A stretch of 64,000 nucleotides of DNA from Halolactibacillus halophilus (GCF_900115605.1 NZ_FOXC01000001.1:1-64000); one strand, 5' to 3'. Positions 7,354 to 16,288 are shown, numbered from the stretch's first letter. Notes: generated by a model not told the origin, from the sequence alone. Numbers and translations: made by a program.

Positions 7354-9216
7354 TTATTTATTTAAATCATGGAATCGCAACAAATCACCATAAATCAATT
7401 GATCTGAATAAGTTAACTCTTGTTGTGCACGTTCTTTTAATTCTAGTAAGGCGTCCGTTGTTTCAACCACTTCACCAGTTGAACGATCATAAAACGAGTC
7501 TTTCGTGTAAATCACGTCATCTCCAATAAAACTACCGTCCCGTAAAGTGATGAATTCTTTTCTATTTTCACCAAACAAGTTCGTACCAAACCCAATTTCA
7601 TTACTTCCATCAATACCAAGTAAGTGAAGCAATGTTGGTTTAATATCTATTTGACCGGCTATATCTGAAATAACTTGTCCTTCTTCACCAGGGATATGAA
7701 TATACATTGGCACCCGTTGTAACTGAATGTGGTCATAGGGTGTAATCTCTTCTTTTTCAAGGTAGCGTGCTGTTGAGCGATCATGAAAATCACTGATACC
7801 ATAATGATCTCCCATAAGCACAATCACAGAATCTTCATATTCTCCTGAAGCTTTAAGCTCTTCAAAGAATAACTCAAGCGATTCATCTAAATAACGCACT
7901 GTTTGGAAGTAATGATTTAATGTTTTAGAATTTGAATCATACGGTGCTAACGTTGCATCTTCTTCATCAAGTGTAAAAGGATGATGATTCGTTAAGGTAA
8001 TCATCCGGGTGTAATAAGGCTCTTCTAAGCTGGTTAAGTACTTCATGGATTGTTTGAAGAAATCCTTATCTTTCAATCCCCAGCCTACTTGATTCGCATC
8101 GGTGACGTTATATGCTTCAACATCATAAAAATGATCAATACCTAAATTGTCATACATCACATTTCGATTCCAGAAACTACTATTATTTGCATGGAACACT
8201 GAAGAATTATAACCTGCTTCACCCAACAAATCTGGCAATGACTGATAGGTGTTTTCGCTATGTGTGAAATACACAGCCCCACTTGGCAATGGATATAGGG
8301 ATGTTTCTGTAATAAATTCTGAGTCTGACGTTTTCCCTTGTTCTGTTTGATGATAAAAATTCTCAAAGTAATAACTATCATCAATTAAATCATTTAAAAA
8401 CGGCGTGACTTCTTCTCCATGTAGCTCATTATTAATTACAAATGTTTGTAATGATTCTAACCAAACAAAAATAACATTTTTATCTTTGGCAATGCCAAAC
8501 GTGTCAGTCTCTGACGTATCCGTCGCCTCTTCATCAATATAGGTAATAATTTCGGATAGTTCGTTGCCATCTGCCAGGACACGCTGCGCTTTTGATCGTG
8601 ACTGTTGAACAATATCATACAAATGGAAGTTGAATAAGCCAATATTTTTGACTAAATACTCCCGGTCAAACCCACGCTGTAACAATTGTGGGCGTTCAAT
8701 CTCAGCCAGTACATAGTTTCCTAATAAAAAGACGACTGATAAACTTAAAACGAACTTCTTGCGTTTGGGACGCATTGTTGCAGTCACTTGCGTGAAGCTC
8801 ACATTAGGTTTTGCTAGATAAAAGATAGCGGCAAGATCAAGAAATAGTAATACGTCATACCATTCAATGAGGTTTAGTACACTAGACCCAAGATCTTTTG
8901 CGTTACTACCTTGGAACAGAATCGGAATCGTTAAAAAATCTCCAAAGTTCCGGTAAAACATCAAGTTTAAATACAAAATCACTGATCCTAAAATCGCAAT
9001 CACTTTAATGTATTTCACCTGGTTTTTCTTTTTAAACCAAATCGATAAAGCAAACATGAAAAAGGCTGACACAAAAGGATTAATAAACAGAATCGTTTCT
9101 TGCATCATATTTTCTAAATTTATATTAAATAAAAAGCGATAAATCACGTACGTTTTTATACCAAAAAACAAACTGGCAATGACGAACAGCTGATTTATTT
9201 GTAATTTTTTAAACAT
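7354..9216 (-). CDS. yqgS: Lipoteichoic acid synthase family protein (YqgS/LtaS)
   Basis: Polymerises glycerol phosphate from phosphatidylglycerol into lipoteichoic acid on the outer face of the membrane. The 620-residue protein has about five N-terminal membrane helices (residues 10-180) and an extracellular sulfatase-like domain. Seen: metal ligand Glu in WLESLQ (about 254), catalytic Thr in QGKTSDSEF (about 296), and the metal site MGDHYG. Located next to glcK and yqgQ as yqgS is in B. subtilis, where it is one of several LTA synthases. Start ATG with GAGGAGG before it. Single gene. Confidence 0.92.
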   Translation of the reverse strand: MFKKLQINQLFVIASLFFGIKTYVIYRFLFNINLENMMQETILFINPFVSAFFMFALSIWFKKKNQVKYIKVIAILGSVILYLNLMFYRNFGDFLTIPILFQGSNAKDLGSSVLNLIEWYDVLLFLDLAAIFYLAKPNVSFTQVTATMRPKRKKFVLSLSVVFLLGNYVLAEIERPQLLQRGFDREYLVKNIGLFNFHLYDIVQQSRSKAQRVLADGNELSEIITYIDEEATDTSETDTFGIAKDKNVIFVWLESLQTFVINNELHGEEVTPFLNDLIDDSYYFENFYHQTEQGKTSDSEFITETSLYPLPSGAVYFTHSENTYQSLPDLLGEAGYNSSVFHANNSSFWNRNVMYDNLGIDHFYDVEAYNVTDANQVGWGLKDKDFFKQSMKYLTSLEEPYYTRMITLTNHHPFTLDEEDATLAPYDSNSKTLNHYFQTVRYLDESLELFFEELKASGEYEDSVIVLMGDHYGISDFHDRSTARYLEKEEITPYDHIQLQRVPMYIHIPGEEGQVISDIAGQIDIKPTLLHLLGIDGSNEIGFGTNLFGENRKEFITLRDGSFIGDDVIYTKDSFYDRSTGEVVETTDALLELKERAQQELTYSDQLIYGDLLRFHDLNK

Positions 9217-9259
9217 GGTTATTTGTCCTCCTCAACATCTAACTACCCGTTATTTTTCT

Positions 9260-9288
9260 CTATTAAACGATTGTTACGATTTTGTAAA
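9260..9288 (-). promoter_or_regulatory. Possible promoter of yqgS
   Basis: Read leftward: TTTACA (9288-9283), 17 bases, TAATAG (9265-9260), 44 bases before the yqgS start codon. A moderate match. Confidence 0.45.
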
Positions 9289-9345
9289 CAAACCGTAAAA
9301 TCAGTCGCTACTTCATTAGACGTTGTTCAATTAAAAAAGGTTACA

Positions 9346-10305
9346 TTACGATTGATGTTGTTTAACGAGGTAAGCACCTCCTATTATTCCAGCATCATTA
9401 CCTAATTTAGCGATTTCAAAGGTACTACCCTCTACGATGCGTGGTAGCGCGTAGCGTTTAAAAGCTAACTCTAATGGTTCTAGTAAAGCTTGACCTGCTT
9501 TTGACACACCACCGCCAACAATAATTTTATATGGATTGACAATCGTTGTAATATTTGAAATTGCTAATCCTAACGTATCCATTACACGATTCACAATATC
9601 CTGTGCGACTTGATCTTTTTCTTTTACGGCATCAAACACATCTTTCGCCGTAAGACGTCCTTTCTTCTCATACAGTGGGGTTAACACCGATTCAGGATGT
9701 TTTTCTACATGTTCTTGTGCAATTCGGGCAATACCAGTTGCCGATGCAATTGTTTCAAGGCAACCATTACGACCACAGTTACACTTTACACCATGAACAT
9801 CCATTGTCATATGACCAATTTCACCTGCCATACCATTAGTTCCACTCACAATCTTACCGCTAACGATAATACCACCGCCAACACCGGTCCCAAGTGTAAT
9901 CATCACTAAGTTCTCAGCCAATCCACCCGAACCTAACCAGTTTTCACCGAGCGCAGCGATATTGGCATCATTTTCGATATATACAGGTAAACCTGATAAA
10001 TCATGTAAAATATCGCCTAACGGAAAGTCCATCCATCCTAAATTGACTGCTTGGGCAATATCACCCGTATCAGCAACGACAAATCCCGGAGCGCCTGCAC
10101 CAATCCCTAAACAATCATACTGATCAATATTATTTGCTTCCAAGTGTTCCATCAAAGATGCCCAAATATCATGAGGAATACGATCCGATTGTTCGCCAGT
10201 TTGTGTGGTGATTTCCCATTTATCTAGAATGTCACCCGTTTCTGAGATAATACCAAGCTTAATGGTTGTCCCACCAATATCAACACCTAATAAATATTTC
10301 GTCAT
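9346..10305 (-). CDS. glcK: Glucokinase, ROK family
   Basis: Phosphorylates glucose to glucose 6-phosphate with ATP. The 319-residue protein has the ATP site DIGGTTIKLG near the N-terminus, the sugar-binding ENDANIAALGE segment, and the ROK zinc signature CNCGRNGCLE. Length and motifs match B. subtilis GlcK (YqgR), and the order yqgQ-glcK-yqgS is the same. The start overlaps the yqgQ stop by one base; the ribosome binding site AAAGGAG is inside yqgQ. No rhomboid gene (yqgP) lies next to it, unlike B. subtilis. Confidence 0.95.
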   Translation of the reverse strand: MTKYLLGVDIGGTTIKLGIISETGDILDKWEITTQTGEQSDRIPHDIWASLMEHLEANNIDQYDCLGIGAGAPGFVVADTGDIAQAVNLGWMDFPLGDILHDLSGLPVYIENDANIAALGENWLGSGGLAENLVMITLGTGVGGGIIVSGKIVSGTNGMAGEIGHMTMDVHGVKCNCGRNGCLETIASATGIARIAQEHVEKHPESVLTPLYEKKGRLTAKDVFDAVKEKDQVAQDIVNRVMDTLGLAISNITTIVNPYKIIVGGGVSKAGQALLEPLELAFKRYALPRIVEGSTFEIAKLGNDAGIIGGAYLVKQHQS

Positions 10306-10514
10306 TATTTTTCGCTCCTTTTAGCTATTTCTAATTCCTTTTCATAACTAAGCACACCTAAACATCGATAATAATCGTCTTCAGTAATAATGCCTTCATG
10401 TTTAAGTGCCTTTAATTCAATCAGACTTAATTCAATTTCTGCTTCCCTGTTCCCTATGTACGTAACTATACCAAATCGACGTAAGAATTTTTGCACATCA
10501 TAATACGTTTTCAA
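10305..10514 (-). CDS. yqgQ: YqgQ family small protein
   Basis: A 69-residue protein of unknown function with the conserved YDVQKFLRRFG start and a basic C-terminus; it resembles B. subtilis YqgQ, a small helical protein, and always sits before glucokinase. Its stop overlaps the glcK start (TAATG), so the two are translated together. A link to sugar phosphorylation is only an inference from this pairing. Confidence 0.82.
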   Translation of the reverse strand: MKTYYDVQKFLRRFGIVTYIGNREAEIELSLIELKALKHEGIITEDDYYRCLGVLSYEKELEIAKRSEK

Positions 10515-10569
10515 AACGTCACCCCATCTATTATATCAAATTATTAGGAAAATAGAAAAGTTAATTACA

Positions 10570-11121
10570 TTAATTTCTTGCGATTATCAACCTTTCAACA
10601 GGTTGGTCATGTATTTCAACTGGAATTCGGTCAATATATTGAGATTCATGCAGGAGCGAGAGTGTTCGTCCTGAGAATTTTTCTAATAATCGGTCATAGT
10701 ACCCTCCGCCGTGGCCAATACGGTAGTGAGCATTATCAAACACAACACCTGGTACGATTAATAAATCAATAGCTGACAGTTCAGTTTTATTCATGACAGC
10801 AGGATTGGGCTCTAATAAATGAAAATGTCCCACTGATAATTGATCGAATGACGTGAGATAGTAAAAGTCAAGTGTCTTTGTCTCTGTTAAACAAAGCGGC
10901 ACACAGACGCGTTTACCGTCTGAGATCGCACGCTTAATAATGTTCCTTGTATCCCACTCATGCGCATGACTCACTGTTACACCAATTATTTCACTATTTT
11001 TATATAGATCCGTTTCAATAAATTGCTGATAAAGCACTTTTTCTATATTCTGTCTCTTAGTTTTCGAAAAGGCTAGTAAATGTGCAATCGTCTCTTTACG
11101 CAAGCGCACTTTCTTTTCCAT
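10570..11121 (-). CDS. yqgN: 5-formyltetrahydrofolate cyclo-ligase
   Basis: Converts 5-formyltetrahydrofolate to 5,10-methenyltetrahydrofolate using ATP, a one-carbon salvage step. The C-terminal signature PGVVFD followed by RIGHGGGYYDRLL is diagnostic. 183 residues from the ATG at 11121, which is 7 bases from GGAGGTGC; the TTG at 11127 is too close to that site. In B. subtilis yqgN also lies between rpmG and the yqgQ-glcK pair. Confidence 0.92.
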   Translation of the reverse strand: MEKKVRLRKETIAHLLAFSKTKRQNIEKVLYQQFIETDLYKNSEIIGVTVSHAHEWDTRNIIKRAISDGKRVCVPLCLTETKTLDFYYLTSFDQLSVGHFHLLEPNPAVMNKTELSAIDLLIVPGVVFDNAHYRIGHGGGYYDRLLEKFSGRTLSLLHESQYIDRIPVEIHDQPVERLIIARN

Positions 11122-11194
11122 ACCCAATGCACCTCCAAGTGAATCACTTTATCATACTAAAACTAAGTTGTTAGCTTATCTTATTAAAGAAAAA

Positions 11195-11223
11195 ACTCTT
11201 ATCTAAAAGCGTAAGATAAGAGT
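11195..11223 (-). terminator. Terminator of rpmG
   Basis: Ten-base perfect stem ACTCTTATCT/AGATAAGAGT (11195-11204, 11214-11223) followed leftward by TTTTTTCTTT. Confidence 0.85.
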
Positions 11224-11234
11224 TTTTACAAGCA

Positions 11235-11384
11235 TTATTTTGTTTCACGGTGAAGCGTATGTTTTTTTAGACGTGGGCTATACTTCTTAAGCTCAATACG
11301 CTCAGGGTTTTCACGTTTATTTTTTGTCGTAATGTAGTTACGATCACCAGTTTCAGTACACGCTAATGTGATATTTACACGCAT
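11235..11384 (-). CDS. rpmG: 50S ribosomal protein L33, zinc-free (C-minus) type
   Basis: Component of the large ribosomal subunit. 49 residues from the ATG at 11384, which has GGAGGG before it; the frame is open further upstream but has no good start. L33 comes in a form with two CxxC zinc pairs and one without. Here the first pair reads CTET and the second SPRL, so only one cysteine remains and zinc cannot be bound as usual. In B. subtilis the zinc-free paralogue is made when zinc is scarce, under Zur. No clear Zur box is seen here. Confidence 0.92.
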   Translation of the reverse strand: MRVNITLACTETGDRNYITTKNKRENPERIELKKYSPRLKKHTLHRETK

Positions 11385-11443
11385 GATTATCCCTCCAAAC
11401 TTTTCAACTATCGTTTCATAAATTATCATTTTCAGACCAGTTC

Positions 11444-11472
11444 ATTTTAACAAGTTATGAACAAATAATCAA
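11444..11472 (-). promoter_or_regulatory. Promoter of rpmG
   Basis: Read leftward: TTGATT (11472-11467), 17 bases, TAAAAT (11449-11444), 59 bases before the rpmG ATG. Confidence 0.7.
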
Positions 11473-11542
11473 GCATTTGTTTATTTTTCTTTTGTTTTTA
11501 TCAATAGTTTCAACAGCCGCAATGTCTCCCATCGATTTACCT

Positions 11543-11571
11543 TTACGACAGGAAGGAAGTTATGCTATAAC
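11543..11571 (+). promoter_or_regulatory. Possible promoter of the 11599-12500 gene pair
   Basis: TATAAC (11566-11571) preceded by TGC, an extended -10 form; the -35 (TTACGA, 11543-11548) is poor. Confidence 0.45.
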
Positions 11572-11598
11572 TAAGAAGAGTGAAAGGGGGCAATACAT

Positions 11599-11937
11599 GT
11601 GTTTGAGTTAATCATTGGTTTAGTTATCATAAGTATCGTTTTATTTATACTGTCTTTCTTTATAAGTGATCGCTTTAAAAAAATAGAGGATCAAATTGAA
11701 CTACTTTCCCTTAATCAGATGCAGGAAAGTTACCAAACAAATAAAAAACTAAAAGTTCTTGAAGAAGAGTTACTTCCAACAAACATCAACACCGACTTTA
11801 AGTCTCAAGGGAAATCTACTATGACACAACGGATTGAATCACTATATCGTAGTGGCCATTCACTATCAGAAATTAGCCAATTAACAAAGGTGAGTGAATA
11901 TGATATCGAACAAATTATTCATACGTTACGATCATGA
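11599..11937 (+). CDS. Membrane protein with coiled coil and C-terminal helix-turn-helix-like segment (DUF6115-like)
   Basis: Function not known. The 112 residues divide into an N-terminal membrane helix (about 3-23), a charged helical stretch (24-60) and a C-terminal segment (about 75-112: IESLYRSGHSLSEISQLTKV, then a second helix) that looks like a helix-turn-helix of the kind found in small DUF6115 proteins. The start is GTG at 11599 with GAAAGGGGG 8 bases before it; an ATG two bases earlier is in a frame that stops at once. It is followed after 17 bases by the next gene, so the two form an operon. Position between pbpA and yqgN recalls yqzD/yqzC of B. subtilis, but I cannot confirm homology. 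Confidence 0.65.
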   Translation: MFELIIGLVIISIVLFILSFFISDRFKKIEDQIELLSLNQMQESYQTNKKLKVLEEELLPTNINTDFKSQGKSTMTQRIESLYRSGHSLSEISQLTKVSEYDIEQIIHTLRS

Positions 11938-11954
11938 CGAGTTAGGAGGATATT

Positions 11955-12500
11955 ATGAAACAAACGCTTCGTGCTTTTAGTTTAGGGATGCTAGTTGCCA
12001 CATCAATTTTCAGTATCCACTTTTTCTTTTTTAATGAAGTTAAGGCACCTAATACCGCGTCACCAAGCAATGCTGACATGATTAAGACTTTAAAAAACAG
12101 TGGCTACAATATTTATACAGATGAAGCTTTAGCCGAATACATTGATGCACAACTAGCCGAACAAACGCCGACAAAAGAGAATCAAAATAATGATAGAGAA
12201 ACAGATGAAAGTGAAACGTCGTCAACACCTGAAGATGAGACTTCATCGGAAAGTGTAGCCGACAATGATCAAGAATCATCCAAAGAAACGTCATCATTTA
12301 TCTTGACAATTGAACCTGGTATGACAATTACTGAAGTATCAAATTATTTAATTATCGCTAATTTAATTGAATCGCGGGAGCAATTTGTTAATTACTTATC
12401 AGATAATGGTTACGCCACCAACATTCAGGTGGGATCATTTGAATTGAATCACGACATGCCTTTAGCAGAAGTTGTTGAAGTCATCGCCAATAAAGAGTAA
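11955..12500 (+). CDS. Membrane-anchored protein with MltG/YceG-like LysM subdomain, no catalytic domain
   Basis: A 181-residue protein with an N-terminal membrane helix (about 5-27), a Glu/Ser/Thr-rich linker (about 55-115) and a C-terminal domain (about 117-180) resembling the LysM-like part of MltG/YceG endolytic transglycosylases: a start like ILTIEPGMTITEVSNYL, then a GSFEL segment and a final VVEVIANKE. The transglycosylase domain itself is missing. It probably sits on the outer face of the membrane and binds cell-wall material, which is an inference. AGGAGG precedes the ATG. Cotranscribed with 11599-11937; the neighbour across the terminator is pbpA. Confidence 0.65.
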   Translation: MKQTLRAFSLGMLVATSIFSIHFFFFNEVKAPNTASPSNADMIKTLKNSGYNIYTDEALAEYIDAQLAEQTPTKENQNNDRETDESETSSTPEDETSSESVADNDQESSKETSSFILTIEPGMTITEVSNYLIIANLIESREQFVNYLSDNGYATNIQVGSFELNHDMPLAEVVEVIANKE

Positions 12501-12536
12501 AAGCATCAGTGGAGAGATTCTCCACTGATGCTTTTT
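12501..12536. terminator. Terminator shared by 11955-12500 and pbpA
   Basis: Perfect 15-bp stem AAGCATCAGTGGAGA/TCTCCACTGATGCTT (12501-12515, 12519-12533), loop GAT, then T run. It separates two converging units. Confidence 0.9.
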
Positions 12537-12541
12537 TAGTC

Positions 12542-14680
12542 TTATCCCTCTTCACTTGCTTCATCATTAGCTTCAGTGTCAGTTTGTTCAGGACTCACTT
12601 GCTGTTCATTTGCCTTTTTTTCTTTAATATTAAAATAAGCGTCAATCAAACGATTACCAATATTGTGGTGGATCCCGTTTTGATCGTTCCCTACCCCCGC
12701 TCTAGGAATAACAATTGCAAAGGCGATTTCCGGTTCATCATATGGGGCATAGCCGACCAAAGTTAGGTTGTTCGTCTGCTGTTCTTCACCATCCACATAA
12801 AAGTAGTTCTGTGCTGTTCCCGTTTTTACTGCAACGTCATAAGGATTATTTGCCCAATGAGTTTTACCTGTTCCTTGGGTTGCAGCTAATCGAAAGCCTT
12901 GCTGGACACGTTCAATATAAATGTCGTCCATATCAATTCGATTTAAAAGTTGAGGTGACTTACTTGTGACGACTGGGCCTAAGGTCGCTTTATCTCCATT
13001 TGATGCATGTTCTTCTTTGACGAGATACGGAGCAAGCCGGTACCCGTCATTCGCGATGGTTGAGACATATTGTGCTAATTGTACTGTCGTATATGTATCG
13101 TATTGTCCAATCGCAAAGTCAAGGAGTAAACCTCCGTTAATAACATTGGATCCAACATATCCCGTCGACTCAAACGGCAAATCAATACCTGTCTTAGAGC
13201 CTAAACCAAATTGTTGGAAATAGTTCCGCATCGTTTGGAAACTTGACTGGTCAAAGGAACGTAATGGCTCATTATAATTATAAGTTGCCGTGGCAATCCG
13301 CATTGCAATCTCAAACATATAAACGTTAGAAGACTGTTCCAATGCTTTTAAATCGTTAAGCAACCCGAAATTACGCCAAGATTTCTTTAGTGGTGTACCT
13401 GCGATTTTTATCGGTCGGTCATTTAAGACCGTGCCAATATCAATCACACCTGTTTGATAACCAGTTAAGACAGTGGCACCTTTTATGGATGAACCAGGAA
13501 TATGAGCATCATATACCACACGGTGCGGTTGATTTTCAAATGTGTCCTCATCACGATTATAATGAGCAGCTGTCATACCTAATACCGCTCCAGTTTGCGG
13601 GTCAAGTGCCGCCACTAAAGCATCTTCCATATGCCGATTACGATAAGGATCTTGAGCAATGTATTTTTCCAATTCATCCTTCACAATCTCATCTAACGCC
13701 TGTTGGAAATCCATATCAATCGTAAGAACAAGATCATTCCCCGCCTCACCATCTTGTACCGTTTTGGTACCAACAATATCCCCAGCGTTATCAATCGTAT
13801 ATTGAATCACTTCTTTCTGACCACGAAGGACATCTTCATATTGCTGCTCTAAACCACTTTCACCTACGCGATCATTCCAACTATAGCCAAGATTCAAATA
13901 ATAATCTTGATTATCTCTCGGAATTCCTTGGTCAGCGTCGGTGATATTCCCGATAAACGTGCGGAATGTATCTTCAAATGGATAGATCCGGTTCCAATCA
14001 ATTTTCGCATCAATACCTGGTAGTAAATTTAGATGTTCTGATACTTGTGCGTACTCTTTATCAGTGACCCCTTCATTTTTTATCACGTGTGGTGATAGTT
14101 CAATTGCTTGATCGAGTTCTTTTTTTATCGCGACGACATTTAATTGATACGCATCCGACCAATCAAGACTGTTGTAATCCTCTGGTGTAATGAGATCAAG
14201 TTGACGCTGATATAATTCACCTGATGTAAGCTCTTCATCATCTGTTGTCAAACGTTCTTTAATTAACTGCCGGTTTTCTTCATTAGAAACATACCAAAAT
14301 TCTTTTTTATCTCGTTCATTTACAATGTCGTTTAACCCTTCGAAATCCTCAGCCATCATCACCATGGTGGCTAGCTCCTCCGCAATGTTGATTTTATCAA
14401 GGTGCGAATCGCCATTTTTAGGCGGAGTATATGTAATCGAGCGGACCGGTTCATTATCAACAACCAATTCACCATCACTATCATATATTAAGCCGCGCGG
14501 CACGGCAATCGATGTTTTTGCATTTTCTGTTTCATTTAGCCGTTCACGCGCTTCTTCTCCATTTAATATTTGCACCACACCTAACTGTAAAATGAGTAGT
14601 GAGAATAAGAGAAACACAAATAAAAATAATATATTTAAACGCATGCCCGTTTGTGCACGTTTTTTCTTTTTCTTAGCCAT
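12542..14680 (-). CDS. pbpA: Class B penicillin-binding protein 2 (PbpA/YqgF-like)
   Basis: Peptidoglycan transpeptidase on the outer face of the membrane, probably for side-wall elongation. 712 residues: basic N-terminus, one membrane anchor (about 14-37), PBP dimerisation domain, then the transpeptidase domain with active-site Ser in GSSIKG, the SSN motif and KTGTAQ. A Glu/Thr-rich tail follows. The ATG at 14680 is chosen because AAAGGTG lies 6 bases before it; two starts a few codons earlier overlap that site. pbpA next to sodA matches B. subtilis. The pst phosphate transporter genes found beside pbpA there are absent. Confidence 0.92.
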   Translation of the reverse strand: MAKKKKKRAQTGMRLNILFLFVFLLFSLLILQLGVVQILNGEEARERLNETENAKTSIAVPRGLIYDSDGELVVDNEPVRSITYTPPKNGDSHLDKINIAEELATMVMMAEDFEGLNDIVNERDKKEFWYVSNEENRQLIKERLTTDDEELTSGELYQRQLDLITPEDYNSLDWSDAYQLNVVAIKKELDQAIELSPHVIKNEGVTDKEYAQVSEHLNLLPGIDAKIDWNRIYPFEDTFRTFIGNITDADQGIPRDNQDYYLNLGYSWNDRVGESGLEQQYEDVLRGQKEVIQYTIDNAGDIVGTKTVQDGEAGNDLVLTIDMDFQQALDEIVKDELEKYIAQDPYRNRHMEDALVAALDPQTGAVLGMTAAHYNRDEDTFENQPHRVVYDAHIPGSSIKGATVLTGYQTGVIDIGTVLNDRPIKIAGTPLKKSWRNFGLLNDLKALEQSSNVYMFEIAMRIATATYNYNEPLRSFDQSSFQTMRNYFQQFGLGSKTGIDLPFESTGYVGSNVINGGLLLDFAIGQYDTYTTVQLAQYVSTIANDGYRLAPYLVKEEHASNGDKATLGPVVTSKSPQLLNRIDMDDIYIERVQQGFRLAATQGTGKTHWANNPYDVAVKTGTAQNYFYVDGEEQQTNNLTLVGYAPYDEPEIAFAIVIPRAGVGNDQNGIHHNIGNRLIDAYFNIKEKKANEQQVSPEQTDTEANDEASEEG

Positions 14681-14714
14681 CTTCATCACCTTTTTCTATA
14701 CATACTTCTTACGT

Positions 14715-14743
14715 ATTATAGCATTAATCATAAAGACAAACAA
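14715..14743 (-). promoter_or_regulatory. Promoter of pbpA
   Basis: Read leftward: TTGTTT (14743-14738), 17 bases ending TGC, then TATAAT (14720-14715), an extended -10 promoter 34 bases before the pbpA start. Confidence 0.7.
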
Positions 14744-14747
14744 AAAA

Positions 14748-14779
14748 AGAATCATACCTGAAGGCATGATTCTTTTTTT
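14748..14779 (-). terminator. Terminator of sodA
   Basis: Stem AGAATCAT/ATGATTCT (14748-14755, 14766-14773) followed leftward by a run of T. Confidence 0.75.
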
Positions 14780-14788
14780 GTTCAGTCA

Positions 14789-15400
14789 TTATTTAGCTGC
14801 TTGATAGTATTCCTCTACCTTATCCCAGTTAATAACATCAAAGAATGCTTTGATATAATCTGGACGACGGTTTTGGTAGTTAAGGTAATAAGCATGCTCC
14901 CAAACATCAATACCTAAGATAGGTGTTTTACCATCGCTAATTGGTGAATCTTGATTTGGTGTGCTTAACACTTCAAGTTTACCATCAGCAACAACAAGCC
15001 AAGCCCAACCTGAACCAAAACGAGTCGTAGCTGAATTTGTGAAAGTTTCTTTAAATGCATCAAAACTACCGAACGTTTCATCAATTGCTCGTTTTAAGTC
15101 CCCTACAGGTTGTTTCGCGCCATCTTTGCCTAGAACAGTCCAGAAAAGACTGTGGTTCGCATGACCCCCACCATTATTTCTTACAGCAGTACGAATATCT
15201 TCAGGTACTTTATTTAAATCTGCTAAAATCTCTTCTACACTTAAATCATCAAATTCACTGTGACCTTCTAATGCCGCATTCAATTTTGTCACATAGCCGT
15301 TATGGTGTTTAGTGTGGTGAATGTTCATTGTTTCCTTGTCAATGTGTGGTTCAAGTGCATCGTATGCATAAGGTAGTTCTGGTAATACAAATTTTGTCAT
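14789..15400 (-). CDS. sodA: Superoxide dismutase, Mn/Fe family
   Basis: Converts superoxide to oxygen and hydrogen peroxide in the cytoplasm. The 203-residue protein has the four metal ligands: His28 (IHHTKHHN), His83 (ANHSLFW), Asp165 and His169 (DVWEHAYYL). GGGH and the NQD segment suggest the manganese form. Ribosome binding site AAGGAGG. It is a single-gene unit with its own terminator. Its presence shows the organism meets oxygen even though respiration genes are not seen here. Confidence 0.96.
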   Translation of the reverse strand: MTKFVLPELPYAYDALEPHIDKETMNIHHTKHHNGYVTKLNAALEGHSEFDDLSVEEILADLNKVPEDIRTAVRNNGGGHANHSLFWTVLGKDGAKQPVGDLKRAIDETFGSFDAFKETFTNSATTRFGSGWAWLVVADGKLEVLSTPNQDSPISDGKTPILGIDVWEHAYYLNYQNRRPDYIKAFFDVINWDKVEEYYQAAK

Positions 15401-15549
15401 AATAAATTGCCTCCTTAGATTTTAGTAATTCTAATCTTTCACAAAATGTTCACTTTTACTATACTCATACTTTATCAAATTTGTATAAATGAAGCAAACA
15501 TTTTGATTCTCATCTATTCATCCTAATATATTCACTTTTTTTATAATAA

Positions 15550-16056
15550 TTAAACATGTTTTGTTTTACTACTTACTTTTTCAATCGGATTATCATGATC
15601 AGTATCTTTTTCGCTTAACGAATCGGATGAACCAAATGCTTGTAATTGTTCAAGCGCATCAACATCATCAATCACAAGTCCTTCTTTCGATTCATGATAC
15701 ATCTTTCGCTCTAACGTTTCATCAGCGTGATCGATACAGGTAGACGTTGTTGGTAAAGCTTCTAAGCGTTCCGAATTTATTTCTTTACCACAAACTTCAC
15801 AGAGATGATACGTCCCCTCTTCCATCCGCTCGAGCGCGTGTCTAATATCACCTAAATGTCTAATTTCATGTTCGGTTAACGCACGTCTTAATGTTTCATC
15901 ATATAAAGCAGACCCTTCATCACCTGGATGATTGTCATAGTGTGATAATTCACCTTCATCAAATACTTCTGCTTTATGTTTTTTAATTTGTACAAGTAAT
16001 GTATCTTGTTCATCTAGTAGGGTTTGTTTAATCGTCTGTAACTGTTCGCTATTCAC
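15550..16056 (-). CDS. DksA/TraR-type zinc finger protein (YteA-like)
   Basis: A 168-residue protein with an N-terminal coiled coil (about residues 1-95) and a zinc finger of the DksA/TraR type: CEVCGKE, then CIDH 17 residues later, so the fourth ligand would be His rather than Cys. The segment SHYDNHPGDEGSALYDETL (about 39-57) is typical of the YteA/YlyA/YocK group of Bacilli. DksA binds RNA polymerase; some members of the Bacillus group affect sporulation or rRNA transcription, but its role here is unknown. Start is GTG with GAGGAGAG before it. Confidence 0.8.
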   Translation of the reverse strand: MNSEQLQTIKQTLLDEQDTLLVQIKKHKAEVFDEGELSHYDNHPGDEGSALYDETLRRALTEHEIRHLGDIRHALERMEEGTYHLCEVCGKEINSERLEALPTTSTCIDHADETLERKMYHESKEGLVIDDVDALEQLQAFGSSDSLSEKDTDHDNPIEKVSSKTKHV

Positions 16057-16163
16057 AAATATCTCTCCTCTCTATCACAACTTTTTGCCTTCTCTTATGT
16101 TTTCCACATGATAGATGTTTTAAACATCATGAATGAACGGTCCTATGAAAAGACATAAAAAAA

Positions 16164-16195
16164 ACACTTTAGTACAAAGTACTAAAGTGTTTTTA
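16164..16195 (-). terminator. Terminator of the tRNA operon
   Basis: Perfect 12-bp stem ACACTTTAGTAC/GTACTAAAGTGT (16164-16175, 16179-16190) with a three-base loop, followed leftward by TTTTTTTT. Confidence 0.88.
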
Positions 16196-16199
16196 TGAG

Positions 16200-16272
16200 T
16201 GGCTCGGGACGGAGTCGAACCGCCGACACACGGAGCTTCAATCCGTTGCTCTACCAACTGAGCTACCGAGCC
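16200..16272 (-). tRNA. tRNA-Phe (GAA)
   Basis: Full cloverleaf with acceptor GGCTCGG/CCGAGCC and anticodon loop TTGAAGC. It is the last gene of the cluster and the only one without an encoded CCA end (CTC follows the discriminator A). Confidence 0.95.
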
Positions 16273-16288
16273 ATGAAAGGAATAAAAA

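Noticed and set aside
7341-7529. Open frames opposite yqgS, pbpA, dnaK, dnaJ and lepA
   Set aside because: Shadows of long coding genes on the other strand, without ribosome binding sites or family motifs.
13390-13725. 111-codon frame opposite pbpA
   Set aside because: Antisense shadow of the conserved transpeptidase region.
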